NCBI GenBank assembly: GCA_964454645.1
Contig: CAYVTM010000002.1
Span: 186,001 to 250,000 of the forward strand
Origin: CAYVTM01 sp964454645
GTDB lineage: Bacteria; Bacteroidota; Bacteroidia; Sphingobacteriales; Sphingobacteriaceae
Direction: 5' to 3'
DNA: 64,000 bases
Shown here piece by piece: positions 9,295 through 17,720 of this stretch (position 1 is its first letter; every line of letters begins with the position of its first letter). The position numbers and the translations under genes are program-made. The notes under the pieces were generated by a model. That model was not told the DNA's origin. It did no database searches and saw nothing but the letters and a program-made list of their open reading frames with translations.

Positions 9295-10355
9295 TACATT
9301 TTATTAAGCAGCTCAACTTTACCTATACCATCCAATCCTAAATTCTTCAATGTTCTACCCTTTATATTAAAATCAATATCTAATAATTCTTGAGTTATAT
9401 TTAAAACCGATCTGAGCAAAGGGGTCTTAACTCCTACTACCTCTCCCAATTCAACCATAGGCAAAACACCGGTAGGGACATCTTCCAACAATAATCGACT
9501 GTGCAGAGTAGTTGGTGCCAATATTTTATGATATGCAGGGTTATTTCGCATTTTATCGCAAAGCGTTGTTCCGGTAATGCCTTTATAAGCAAACGACACC
9601 CATTCAGACACAGACAATAAATCTATTCCAAATGCTCTCCCAATTTCCAGTCGCTCTTTATCTATCTTCTCCAAAAACATTGCTACTCCCGGAGTCATAT
9701 CATTATAGAAATAAAACATATTCCCTCTTTCTATCGAAGCAGCATTGAACAAAATTACAGTAGGATGAAATATAGCTCCAATATTTTCAAGACCAGTATT
9801 TAATATACTTTCTGTTCTAATAAAGCAATTGTATATTGTATTCAAGATACTCAGTACATAATCAGTATTCTTTGCAGGATACGCTGCCAAATAAACTTTA
9901 TCTTTTATACCAATTATCCTAACTGTACAAGGACCTTCAATCCTACATGCATATATCAAACTTTGCGCTTCGGCAATATATAATCTCTTACTGGTTAATT
10001 TTGAAATTGCATTTGAAAACTCAATTGCACCTAATGTACGCCCTGGATTCAATACAATTATTTGATTTTCCCTAACATACTCTGCCATATTCTCAGCTAA
10101 TTCGCGATGTGCGTTAGCAGTCGTTGTAATCATTATTACTTCTGCGAAATCTATAGCATACCGCAAATCAGTTGTTACATCATACAATATTGCATTGGTA
10201 TTAATTGCATCTGTAACATTTATAGTTTTCGTCTGTAATAATTCTTTAATCTTTTCTTCCGAACGATTATATAAAATTACCTGATGTCCCAATAAAGTAA
10301 AATGAGCTGCCATAGCATGCCCCCCATTTCCGGCTCCTATTATTGTAATTTTCAT
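9294..10355 (-). CDS. NAD(P)-dependent opine/octopine dehydrogenase family protein
   Basis: This 353-residue protein starts with a Rossmann fold (KITIIGAGNGGHAMAAHF, GxGxxG at 7-12). It continues with the helical opine dehydrogenase C-terminal domain, in which LENIGAIFHPTVILFN places the conserved His at 197, the proton donor in characterised opine dehydrogenases. Family members reductively join the amine of an amino acid to a 2-keto acid, or act on related 2-hydroxy/keto substrates. The gene is coupled (TAATG) to the cobalamin-mutase-like gene downstream and follows an ATP-grasp gene. A role in making a modified amino acid for glycan decoration is inferred from this context. Length and motifs fit the family well. 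Confidence 0.8.
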   Translation of the reverse strand: MKITIIGAGNGGHAMAAHFTLLGHQVILYNRSEEKIKELLQTKTINVTDAINTNAILYDVTTDLRYAIDFAEVIMITTTANAHRELAENMAEYVRENQIIVLNPGRTLGAIEFSNAISKLTSKRLYIAEAQSLIYACRIEGPCTVRIIGIKDKVYLAAYPAKNTDYVLSILNTIYNCFIRTESILNTGLENIGAIFHPTVILFNAASIERGNMFYFYNDMTPGVAMFLEKIDKERLEIGRAFGIDLLSVSEWVSFAYKGITGTTLCDKMRNNPAYHKILAPTTLHSRLLLEDVPTGVLPMVELGEVVGVKTPLLRSVLNITQELLDIDFNIKGRTLKNLGLDGIGKVELLNKM

Positions 10356-10422
10356 TTAGGGTCTTTCATATACGAGAATATACCCTTCCCGTTTCTCTTA
10401 GATTTTATGCCAGTTTTTATCA

Positions 10423-11646
10423 CTAATCATATAAGTTATGTATCATAATATCATTTCCAACAGCATCTAAAATCTTGATAGTTTCGTCAGCATATTTGGT
10501 TTTTTTATAGTGACTATACTTGGAATCAGCAACAACCATAAATCCCAAAGGTCGATCTGTACTAGCAGAGGCAGAAACAACTGGCGAGCCGATGGTTTTA
10601 TATTCAAAAACATCTTCAATAATCCTTTCTTCCTTAAGTTTATCTACCCCTACATAACTGCTAATAATGCCCTCATTTACATATACATAATTCACACTTG
10701 CGTGAGAACACGAGATATGACTGTTAATCTTAATTCCTTTCTGAAGAACAATATCCAGAAAACATTGAAGCATATTGAATCCCGCTACTTTTTCAATAAA
10801 ATAATGTTTTGATCCTCCACCTATCCTTGCGCTAAATTCGATAACATTTAATTCATCTCCATTTGCCAATAGCTGAATAAGCATGGGGGTATTCTTCAAT
10901 TTATAAACCTTTGCTATATTCGATGCAATTGTTGCTATACTTTTATAGTATCTTTCGTGAACCTCTTTCTTAAAAACACTTCTTACAATAGTGAAGTTAT
11001 CCGGGGTATCAGCTCTTTTTATATTCTCAGTAATCAATATGAATTCGCATTCTCCATCTGTTATAACAACATCGACTGATAATTCTATACCCGTTTTGAA
11101 CTCTTCAATAACTACTTGCTTGCTATTACTTATTTCGAAAGCAGCTTTTACAACATCCGCCAACTGACTAAAATCATTCACTCTCCTGACCCCTTTAGAA
11201 CTGTTAGCATCTGCGGGTTTTACTACCAATGGAAAACTCAAGCTCTTAACACTCTCTTCTATACCATCTAAACGTGAAATTTCTATATAATTTGATGTAG
11301 GAATAATATGCTCTTTAAACATCCGCTTCATTAAGACTTTGTTTGTCAATTCCAAAGCAGTTTGATAGCTTATATGGCAGGGCAAATGAAGCTTTTCACA
11401 AACATAAGCCATTGTTAATAAAGCCTGATCTATACAAAATGCTACGCATAGCTCTGCTCTCAACTCTTTACACTTACGGAGTACAAACTCCTTATCTAAG
11501 GTACTACCCTTTATGTGATAATCTGCGTATTTCTTTGCAATAGGATTATCGTAATAGTCGATTAGATATACAGTATAATCAATCTCTTTGAGAATATTAA
11601 TTAATTTAATGTGGTCGTGTGTTCCTCCTAATACAACTGCGTTCAT
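10423..11646 (-). CDS. ATP-grasp ligase (carboxylate-amine ligase-like)
   Basis: This 407-residue protein starts with a pre-ATP-grasp Rossmann-like domain (NAVVLGGTHDHIKLI). The ATP-grasp core follows: FPLVVKPADANSSKGV at 138-152 (Lys143 and the small-residue loop), VVIEEFKTGIELSVDVV, and the metal/phosphate segment LNVIEFSARIGGGSKHY. It resembles biotin-carboxylase-like amino-acid ligases such as BacD-type enzymes, which activate a carboxylate as acyl phosphate and join it to an amine. In this locus it could ligate an amino acid or opine to an amino sugar. It begins 182 bases after the DegT gene, behind an AT-rich palindrome, and leads the opine-dehydrogenase/mutase group. Confidence 0.8.
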   Translation of the reverse strand: MNAVVLGGTHDHIKLINILKEIDYTVYLIDYYDNPIAKKYADYHIKGSTLDKEFVLRKCKELRAELCVAFCIDQALLTMAYVCEKLHLPCHISYQTALELTNKVLMKRMFKEHIIPTSNYIEISRLDGIEESVKSLSFPLVVKPADANSSKGVRRVNDFSQLADVVKAAFEISNSKQVVIEEFKTGIELSVDVVITDGECEFILITENIKRADTPDNFTIVRSVFKKEVHERYYKSIATIASNIAKVYKLKNTPMLIQLLANGDELNVIEFSARIGGGSKHYFIEKVAGFNMLQCFLDIVLQKGIKINSHISCSHASVNYVYVNEGIISSYVGVDKLKEERIIEDVFEYKTIGSPVVSASASTDRPLGFMVVADSKYSHYKKTKYADETIKILDAVGNDIMIHNLYD

Positions 11647-11668
11647 TTCCTTATTTATATACTTTTCA

Positions 11669-11699
11669 ATTAATAATTAACAAGATATTAATTATTAAT
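11669..11699. repeat. AT-only 12-bp perfect inverted repeat before the ATP-grasp gene
   Basis: Arms at 11669-11680 (attaataattaa) and 11688-11699 (ttaattattaat) are perfectly complementary around a 7-base spacer. The element lies 23-53 bases upstream of the ATP-grasp start codon, in the 182-base gap that separates the deoxysugar cassette from the ATP-grasp/opine/mutase genes. It could be a regulator site or a weak hairpin in the leader. All-AT palindromes also arise by chance in AT-rich DNA, so function is uncertain. Confidence 0.4.
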
Positions 11700-11828
11700 A
11701 TCCTTTATTTCATCTGCACATTAATATATACCCCGAATCAATACAGGATGAATACTTTTTAACAATTAAAACCCAATTAATATTGATTCACTATTAATAA
11801 TTATCTACTAAGATAGGGGGACATTGTA

Positions 11829-12920
11829 TCACTCCCCTTTCATAATTTGAACAATTTTAAACATATCGCTTTCTTCTAATCTCCAATACAAAGGTAAACA
11901 CAGAATTCTTTTTGAGATATCTTCTGAAACCGGGGTTGGCTGATATTCTACTACCTTGGTGTAAGTATTTACTGAAGGATAAAAATACCGTCTCGGGGAA
12001 ACGTTATTTTCATTCAGCTTTTTCTGGACTTCAAGAAGCTTTTCTTCAGACTCAAAAATAATCGGGAAATATGAATAGTTAGTCTCGCCGATTTTCATTT
12101 CTTGAAAACTAACACCCGGCACTTCTTGTAAGGCCTCTTTATACAGTATATATTTCTTTTTTCTATCAGCAAGGACTTCATCATAGTACTTCAGGTTAGC
12201 CAAACCCAAAGCTGCATGTACTTCAGTCATTTTCCCGTTAAATCCATCCTCCACAATATCAGTTTTATCATCACTATGACCAAAGAACCGAATTCGTTTA
12301 AGTTTCCGATCCAGTTGTTCATCACTAGTAATACAAGCTCCACCTTCAGCAGTATTCAACAACTTTGTAGCATGCAAACTTGTTGCAGTTATATCTCCAA
12401 ATTCAAGTAAGCTTTTCCCATTTATAGTTGAACCTATTGCGTGTGCTCCATCATAAATAACTTTTAACCCGTGTTTTTTTGCAATTGCTTCAATGGCTTC
12501 CACATCACAAGGATTGCCAAAAACATGCACCGGCATGATGGCTACAGTGTTCGCTGTGATGTGTTTTTCAATCTGAGCAGGATCTATGTTTAAAGTATTT
12601 GGATCAATATCACAGAATACAGGTGTACAACCTTCCCACTTTATTGCACTCACCGTAGCTATCCAGGTAAAAGGGGTGGTTATTATCTCTCCTTTCAACT
12701 CTAATGCCTTAATGGCCATCTGTATCGCTATTGTACCATTTGATACAGATACAAAATGTTTTACCCGGAGTTTTCTACATAAGTCGACTTCTAATTGTTG
12801 AACCAATGGCCCGTTATGAGTTAATATTCCTCTTTCCCAAACGCCTTTTAAAATCTCTGTAAACTCCTCCAACGGAGCCAACGAAGGCATCGTTACAAAT
12901 ACCGGTTTTTGATTATTCAT
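11829..12920 (-). CDS. DegT/DnrJ/EryC1 PLP-dependent NDP-sugar aminotransferase
   Basis: The 363-residue enzyme has the fold-type I sugar aminotransferase pattern. SVSNGTIAIQMAI at 58-70 is the phosphate loop, DGAHAIG at 157-163 holds the Asp that pairs with the PLP pyridine nitrogen, and SLHATKLLNTAEGGA places the PLP lysine at K186. The overall sequence resembles VioA-type enzymes that convert dTDP-4-keto-6-deoxyhexose to a 4-amino sugar. Its start overlaps the acyltransferase gene by 8 bases, so the cassette is translationally coupled. With the 2,3-dehydratase and reductase upstream, a 4-amino-2,4,6-trideoxyhexose is a reasonable product, but amination at C3 is also possible. Confidence 0.86.
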   Translation of the reverse strand: MNNQKPVFVTMPSLAPLEEFTEILKGVWERGILTHNGPLVQQLEVDLCRKLRVKHFVSVSNGTIAIQMAIKALELKGEIITTPFTWIATVSAIKWEGCTPVFCDIDPNTLNIDPAQIEKHITANTVAIMPVHVFGNPCDVEAIEAIAKKHGLKVIYDGAHAIGSTINGKSLLEFGDITATSLHATKLLNTAEGGACITSDEQLDRKLKRIRFFGHSDDKTDIVEDGFNGKMTEVHAALGLANLKYYDEVLADRKKKYILYKEALQEVPGVSFQEMKIGETNYSYFPIIFESEEKLLEVQKKLNENNVSPRRYFYPSVNTYTKVVEYQPTPVSEDISKRILCLPLYWRLEESDMFKIVQIMKGE

Positions 12921-13446
12921 AAATTGTATCTTTCAAAATTTTTTTATATGAAGAAATAGCTGCCCCATTGTTGTTAATAGTAGAAAACCCGTCTATGGAA
13001 CAATGAGAGTCTATATGTGCATAATCCATAATTTTCGCATCATGTCCCACCTTGCAGAAACCATATATGGTAACGAAATTACCCACCATTACGTTGTTAG
13101 ATATAGAATTGAAGGGTGCCAAAATGCATCCCTCTCCGATTCTGCTATTCCTACTTATATAATTTGTAGGATGTACCACGGAAAAGAAACGGGCGTTCTT
13201 TTCTTTTAATCGTGCTATATATTTTTTCTTTAATTCTGGATTTGACAAAGCACAAATAAATTCTTCATCAGATGCCGGAATATAATCATTGCAATTTCCG
13301 AGAATTGGGAATCGTGCACCGAAAATATTCCTGTCGTCTAGAAATCCTTTGATTTTAAACTCTGTTTGAAATCCGGGAAGTTCTGTGACCCATTCGGAAA
13401 CTTCTTCTCCAAAACCTTCAGCATTAATTATTACAAGCTCCTTCAT
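12913..13446 (-). CDS. NeuD/PglD-family sugar N- or O-acyltransferase, short form
   Basis: The 177-residue protein begins with a Rossmann-like domain (KELVIINAEGFGEEVSEW, IKGFLDD) and continues into a left-handed beta-helix of hexapeptide repeats (ISRNSRIGEGCILAPFNSI, NVMVGNFVTI). The catalytic His of the family lies in GHDAKI (H135). It is shorter than typical PglD/NeuD (about 200-220 residues), ending after SIDGFSTINNN, so one or two C-terminal repeat turns are missing. It lies between a Gfo/Idh gene and a DegT aminotransferase, overlapping both (4 and 8 bases). An acetyl or other acyl transfer to the amino sugar made by its neighbours is likely; the acyl donor is not known. Confidence 0.78.
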   Translation of the reverse strand: MKELVIINAEGFGEEVSEWVTELPGFQTEFKIKGFLDDRNIFGARFPILGNCNDYIPASDEEFICALSNPELKKKYIARLKEKNARFFSVVHPTNYISRNSRIGEGCILAPFNSISNNVMVGNFVTIYGFCKVGHDAKIMDYAHIDSHCSIDGFSTINNNGAAISSYKKILKDTIYE

Positions 13447-14429
13447 GCACTTATTACTAACGTTACGGCTTTTTCTTTAACCTCTGCTAATAAAGCTGAC
13501 TGACTTAAAACTGCATTGTATTCAGCTTCAAAATTGCCGGATGAGACTGTCTCACAGGCAGAATTGAGTAGGTTTAAAAAGTGATTATCCTCCTCTATTT
13601 CCAAAGTCTCCATCCCCGATTCATTCTCAATGATAATAGTAGGTTTTACACCCGGACCGGCAGTAAAGATACGGTTTGCTGTAAGCTTCCCTTTACTACC
13701 CCATACTTCCAACTCGCATTGATAAAAATGATCAAAACCGAAAGCGGTTTCCACAATACATCCTTTATCATCGTTTAACATTATTCCTCCTGATATATCC
13801 ACTCCAAAATCAACACTCTCATTTAACACAGCTCCTGTCACTTGCAAGTTTTCCCCTAAAAGAAGATTAGCTATTTTAAGTGTATATGCACCTGCATCTA
13901 ATAAAGCACCTCCTTCAAGCTGTTTTGAATAGCGAATATTATCTTTGTCTTTAAACGGGGGAAATCCAAATGAACTTCTAACACAACGAATCTCTCCCAA
14001 CGCCCCCTTTGCAATTACATCTTGTATGTATGCAAACTGCCGGTGATATTCAAACATAAAATTTTCCTTTACCAGTAATCTATTTCGTTTGGCCACATTT
14101 ACAATATCCTGTGCGTCCTTAAAATTTGCCGCTAACGACTTTTCGATAATTAGATGCTTACCTTGCCCCAATGCCTTAATCGCCCACTCTTTGTGCAAAC
14201 CTGTAGGAAGAGGCATATAAATCATATCAATATCTTTACGATTTATCAAGGCTTCGTACCCAACTTCGTATTCACACTCATACTTACTTGCAAATTCTTT
14301 TGCCTTATATTCATCTCTACTGCTTACGGCTATTAATTGTAAATACGGTGAGGCTATGATGGCTGGAATAACCATCCTGCCCGCAATACTTGCACAGCCC
14401 ATTACTCCAACCTTCAATATTCCTGTCAT
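13443..14429 (-). CDS. Gfo/Idh/MocA family oxidoreductase
   Basis: This is a 328-residue NAD(P)-dependent oxidoreductase. The N-terminal Rossmann fold starts VGVMGCASIAGRM at 7-19. The usual E-K-P motif appears as EKS (96-98 in IIEKSLAANF), with the catalytic-region Lys kept and Pro replaced by Ser. The C-terminal alpha/beta domain contains FMFEYHRQF, GGALLDAGAYTL and a terminal substrate sheet. After a 2,3-dehydratase, members of this family (such as the spinosyn and tylosin 3-ketoreductases) reduce the C3 keto group to give a 2,6-dideoxysugar. The ATGA overlaps on both sides show tight coupling to the dehydratase and acyltransferase genes. Assignment as the 3-ketoreductase is inferred from order. 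Confidence 0.85.
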   Translation of the reverse strand: MTGILKVGVMGCASIAGRMVIPAIIASPYLQLIAVSSRDEYKAKEFASKYECEYEVGYEALINRKDIDMIYMPLPTGLHKEWAIKALGQGKHLIIEKSLAANFKDAQDIVNVAKRNRLLVKENFMFEYHRQFAYIQDVIAKGALGEIRCVRSSFGFPPFKDKDNIRYSKQLEGGALLDAGAYTLKIANLLLGENLQVTGAVLNESVDFGVDISGGIMLNDDKGCIVETAFGFDHFYQCELEVWGSKGKLTANRIFTAGPGVKPTIIIENESGMETLEIEEDNHFLNLLNSACETVSSGNFEAEYNAVLSQSALLAEVKEKAVTLVISA

Positions 14430-15859
14430 ATAAAATTAATTGCAGCTATCAGGCTTCTAGCCTGTATGTTTAAATAATTATTAAATTTGATAAACGTATA
14501 TAGTTGATTCAAAGTCATCCATATATAATTGGAAGGCAATGTGTCCGAAAAGCTATCGTCTGCCATAATCAGCATATTTCTATTTTGCTCACGAAAAAAT
14601 CGTCCTCCTTCTTCGGATTGTAGGGAATCAAAAATAACTTGTTCGGGTTTAGCATTTAACACTTCTCTAAGAAATGGCAGAGATCCTTCTTTTGCAGTTT
14701 TATAATTCCCGGTCAAACACTGAACTGTAGGAGCAAACTCAATTATGTCGTGATTACCACATTCAAGCTTTGCCTGTACTGCAAAATGCAAAATACCATT
14801 AACTTTTTTACAAATAAAGGCGCACACACCTTCCTGTGCGGGTTCAACCATAGGTTGACTCCATTTAATTACTTCACGATTTCCAATCTCTACATCTACC
14901 GCTATTATTTTAAAATATTTATGAGCTTCGTGATAAATCTCCGTTTCACCTATAATCCACTTATCCAGCTTACTCAAGGGAATTTGTCTTACTTCTAAAT
15001 CATAGATACTCTTCAATTGTGTCAGGAAGGTGATGATATTTTCTATGCTATGTATACCCCCTTGGTCTGATAAGGCCGATTTAAGGAAAGCTCTTTGCAC
15101 ATGATTCCCCTCATTTGAGTACCCTAAAAAATTAAAGAAATCAATTACTTCCATATCAAAACCCCCAAACGGAATTCCCGAAATAACTGTCCGAGTATCC
15201 ATGTTTACCAGATTATCGTGATGCATCAATTTTTTTATTTGACCGAGAGTAAGCCATACAAAATTATCGTGTACTGGGATATCTTCTTCTACTTTAATGA
15301 TAATATTTCGATTTCTTTTTCTCAAGAAACGAGCACCCTGTTCCGATTGCAACTGGTCTAATAGAATCTGTTGGGGTTTTGCGTGCTGAAAATATTCCAA
15401 ATACAGAGGTTTTTTTCCCTTATGTACTTGTGTATAATTACTACGAGTAGCTTGTAAGGTTGGCGAAAGTTGTACGTAGTTTACATTTCCGGGCTCTATC
15501 TTGGCCTGCATCAGGAAATGTAAAATACCATTGATTTCTTTCGTTATAAAACCCAAGTACCCAATTTCAGGCTGATTAATGATGGGTTGATCCCATTCCT
15601 GCACACCTCCCCAATTTGTAGTTATTTTAATCCCATCTATCGAAAAAAACTTACCACTCTGGTGTCGCAGATTAATGTCATTCAGTTCCCACATATCCAT
15701 ACTCTTCAACCCTATTTTATTTACCTGCACATGTACCTTTTCATTCTGCTCTTTTAACCATCCAATCAATTGATCAGTGGTTATCACCTGCCCCTCTCCT
15801 GAGAATGCACTTTGGAGAAACAAATAGGTAGTTGAATGGTTCTTAACAGCTTTTATCAT
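14426..15859 (-). CDS. NDP-hexose 2,3-dehydratase (TylCVI/EvaA/SpnO family)
   Basis: The 477-residue protein has the internal duplication typical of this family. The first half ends with AKPQQILLDQLQSEQGARF and the second with AKPEQVIFDSLQSEEGGRF, and both halves contain a tryptophan-rich W-x-QP pattern (EWDQPIINQPE; KWSQPMVEPAQEG) and a GILHF-x-x-QAK strand. These enzymes remove the C2 hydroxyl of a dTDP-4-keto-6-deoxyhexose to start 2-deoxysugar synthesis. They are best known from antibiotic clusters and are less common in surface-glycan loci. It begins the four-gene overlapping cassette, 37 bases after the flippase. The 4,6-dehydratase and thymidylyltransferase needed upstream in the pathway are not in the window. 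Confidence 0.88.
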   Translation of the reverse strand: MIKAVKNHSTTYLFLQSAFSGEGQVITTDQLIGWLKEQNEKVHVQVNKIGLKSMDMWELNDINLRHQSGKFFSIDGIKITTNWGGVQEWDQPIINQPEIGYLGFITKEINGILHFLMQAKIEPGNVNYVQLSPTLQATRSNYTQVHKGKKPLYLEYFQHAKPQQILLDQLQSEQGARFLRKRNRNIIIKVEEDIPVHDNFVWLTLGQIKKLMHHDNLVNMDTRTVISGIPFGGFDMEVIDFFNFLGYSNEGNHVQRAFLKSALSDQGGIHSIENIITFLTQLKSIYDLEVRQIPLSKLDKWIIGETEIYHEAHKYFKIIAVDVEIGNREVIKWSQPMVEPAQEGVCAFICKKVNGILHFAVQAKLECGNHDIIEFAPTVQCLTGNYKTAKEGSLPFLREVLNAKPEQVIFDSLQSEEGGRFFREQNRNMLIMADDSFSDTLPSNYIWMTLNQLYTFIKFNNYLNIQARSLIAAINFI

Positions 15860-15896
15860 AACTCTATCTCAGTGTAATGTGTTTTTATTATCAAGA

Positions 15897-17336
15897 TCAT
15901 GATTTTCTGTTTTTGATTAATGCCTGAATGTAAATCAAAGATTCCGATTGAAGTAAATAATTAAGAGTGATGTAGAACAAGAATCCGAATAAGGAAACTA
16001 TTATGATCTGTAAAAAAGCATTCACTCCCCCTATCGTAGATAATAAAATGAACATTAAGGCGGCCATAATAAATGCTTTTACTAAGGTAGGAACCATATC
16101 ACTAAGTTGTTTTTGTACCGGATAGTTAATCATATCACTACTATAATACATATTTATAGCTAACGCTGTAACAGAGGTAAAAACACTAGACCAAACCAAT
16201 GCAATTAAACCCAGTTGGAAAGCAACAAAAACACTGATAACCGTAACCGATTTCTTTATTATTTCCAATTTCAAAAACAAATCACTTCTCCCATAAACTT
16301 TCAATACATTAAGATTAAAAACATGTACCGGATACAGCATACTTGCTAAACATAAAATCTGAAAAAAGGGTACAGCACCTAACCAAGCATCTCCCAAGAC
16401 TAATAAAAATAAGGGTTTGGCAATAGCAGCGCCTCCTAACATTAAGGGTGCTATTATAAAGAAAGAGGATTGAATTAATTGCCGATATACTTTCGCGATT
16501 TGTTCTTTCTGGTCTTGCAGTTTTGAAAGCAAAGGGTATGAAACCCTGCTGATAATACTCGTAATAGCAGTAATCGGATAATCGTTAAACGCTTTTGCGC
16601 GCTCATAATAACCTAATGATTGCACTGAGTAGAATCTACCAATCAATACATTATAAATGTTTACAAAAATTGTATTGATTAGACCCGATAACATAAGTTT
16701 ATATCCGAATCCATAATGAACTTTTAGCTTTTCTCTTGAGAAAGTTAAACTCGGCTTCCAGCCTGAAAATATCCAAAGCACTATTGACTGAACAAACTGG
16801 GTACATAAATACATGCAGATAATGCTCCATACGCCATACCCCATGTACCCCATAGCAATACCAATAGCTATACCGATTAATGTTCCCGGAATATTATATA
16901 TGAGTATTTTACGGAACTGCATTTTTTTATTCAGAATAGCCAATTGCACAGAAGTAAATGCCGAAATAATAAAGCTCAGACAATACACCCGGATTATTTG
17001 AGTTAGTATTTCCTGATTATAAAATTGGGAAATATAAGGCGCAAACAAGTACAAAACCAGATAAACAATAATACTCAGTCCTAAATTCAAATAAAACACG
17101 GTAGAATAATCGCTGTCGTCTGCATCTTTGGTACGTATAATCGAAGCAGACAATCCGCTATCCACCAACGAAATTCCGATGGCAATAAAAACGGAAATCA
17201 TCCCAATCAGACCAAATTCAGCAGGCCCGAGCAGACGAGCCATTAGAATACCTGCAACAAAGGATAGTCCCTTTAAAAGAACCATATCCGTAAATGACCA
17301 AAACAGTCCGGAAAGAGTTTGTTGCTTATACGACAT
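15897..17336 (-). CDS. Wzx-type polysaccharide flippase (MOP superfamily)
   Basis: The 479-residue protein has about 12-14 hydrophobic segments. It begins with the MOP/PST signature SGLFWSFTDMVLLKGLSFVAG and continues with ARLLGPAEFGLIGM, the conserved G-P-x-x-F/Y-G motif of polysaccharide transporters. Such proteins flip undecaprenyl-diphosphate-linked repeat units across the inner membrane for Wzy-dependent polymerisation. Its ATG overlaps the stop codon of the small dehydrogenase remnant (TAATG), so its translation may depend on ribosomes leaving that remnant. It lies upstream of the 2,3-dehydratase by 37 bases. Length and topology match RfbX/LpsA-like transporters common in Bacteroidota. 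Confidence 0.9.
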   Translation of the reverse strand: MSYKQQTLSGLFWSFTDMVLLKGLSFVAGILMARLLGPAEFGLIGMISVFIAIGISLVDSGLSASIIRTKDADDSDYSTVFYLNLGLSIIVYLVLYLFAPYISQFYNQEILTQIIRVYCLSFIISAFTSVQLAILNKKMQFRKILIYNIPGTLIGIAIGIAMGYMGYGVWSIICMYLCTQFVQSIVLWIFSGWKPSLTFSREKLKVHYGFGYKLMLSGLINTIFVNIYNVLIGRFYSVQSLGYYERAKAFNDYPITAITSIISRVSYPLLSKLQDQKEQIAKVYRQLIQSSFFIIAPLMLGGAAIAKPLFLLVLGDAWLGAVPFFQILCLASMLYPVHVFNLNVLKVYGRSDLFLKLEIIKKSVTVISVFVAFQLGLIALVWSSVFTSVTALAINMYYSSDMINYPVQKQLSDMVPTLVKAFIMAALMFILLSTIGGVNAFLQIIIVSLFGFLFYITLNYLLQSESLIYIQALIKNRKS

Positions 17337-17530
17337 TATAATCTGCCATCTACGAGGCTTCTATCAATACACGCTTTCGTATCAAACACAACCGTATTCA
17401 CCTGTAATTCTTTTACCCTTTCCTGATTAATATCGAAACCTAATACCTTGTATTTTTCCCAAAACTCGATGGCAAGCGGCAGACCTACATAACTGAGACC
17501 GATAATGACGATGTGTTTTGTTTTATCCAT
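17336..17530 (-). pseudogene. Internally deleted UDP-sugar dehydrogenase remnant
   Basis: This 64-residue frame keeps both ends of a UDP-HexNAc dehydrogenase but lacks the middle. Residues 1-43 (IVIIGLSYVGLPLAIEF, VLGFDINQERVKELQ) match the N-terminus of the intact enzyme at 5029-6324. The last 20 or so residues, ending in IDRSLVDGRL, match that enzyme's C-terminus, which ends in PKELVDQRL. About 365 codons including the catalytic Cys are gone, yet the frame is intact. The glycine motif has decayed from GLGYVG to GLSYVG. The stop overlaps the wzx start by one base, so the remnant may persist as a translational leader. It could instead encode a functional small protein, but no activity is expected. 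Confidence 0.85.
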
Positions 17531-17560
17531 GTTGTGATATTTTCTTTTGATAGTACTTTG

Positions 17561-17676
17561 AGATCCCTCGTTCCTCGGGATGAAATCACTTTGGTCACAG
17601 TATTAGGGGGCTCGCAAGGTTGTTCTAACACAAAAGTTGCAAGATAGCGTTTGTTATCCTGAAGAACGAAGGATCT
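17561..17676. repeat. Imperfect inverted repeat resembling a dispersed intergenic element
   Basis: A 21-base left arm at 17561-17581 (agatccctcgttcctcggga plus t) and a right arm at 17656-17676 (atcctgaagaacgaaggatc plus t) are inverted copies with about four mismatches, about 74 bases apart. The adjoining 17697-17720 stretch (gtcatgctgagcaaagcagc) is also of a type I associate with multi-copy intergenic repeats in Bacteroidota. It fills the only sizeable gap of the polysaccharide operon, between the co-polymerase gene and the dehydrogenase remnant. Its mobility is inferred only. Confidence 0.55.
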
Positions 17677-17720
17677 ATCTCTTCTGTACTTGTACTTGTC
17701 ATGCTGAGCAAAGCAGCGGA

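Noticed and set aside
11812..11838. Terminator after the DegT aminotransferase gene (aggggg/cccct stem)
   Set aside because: The stem is only about 5-6 bp, overlaps the stop codon, and has no U-run.
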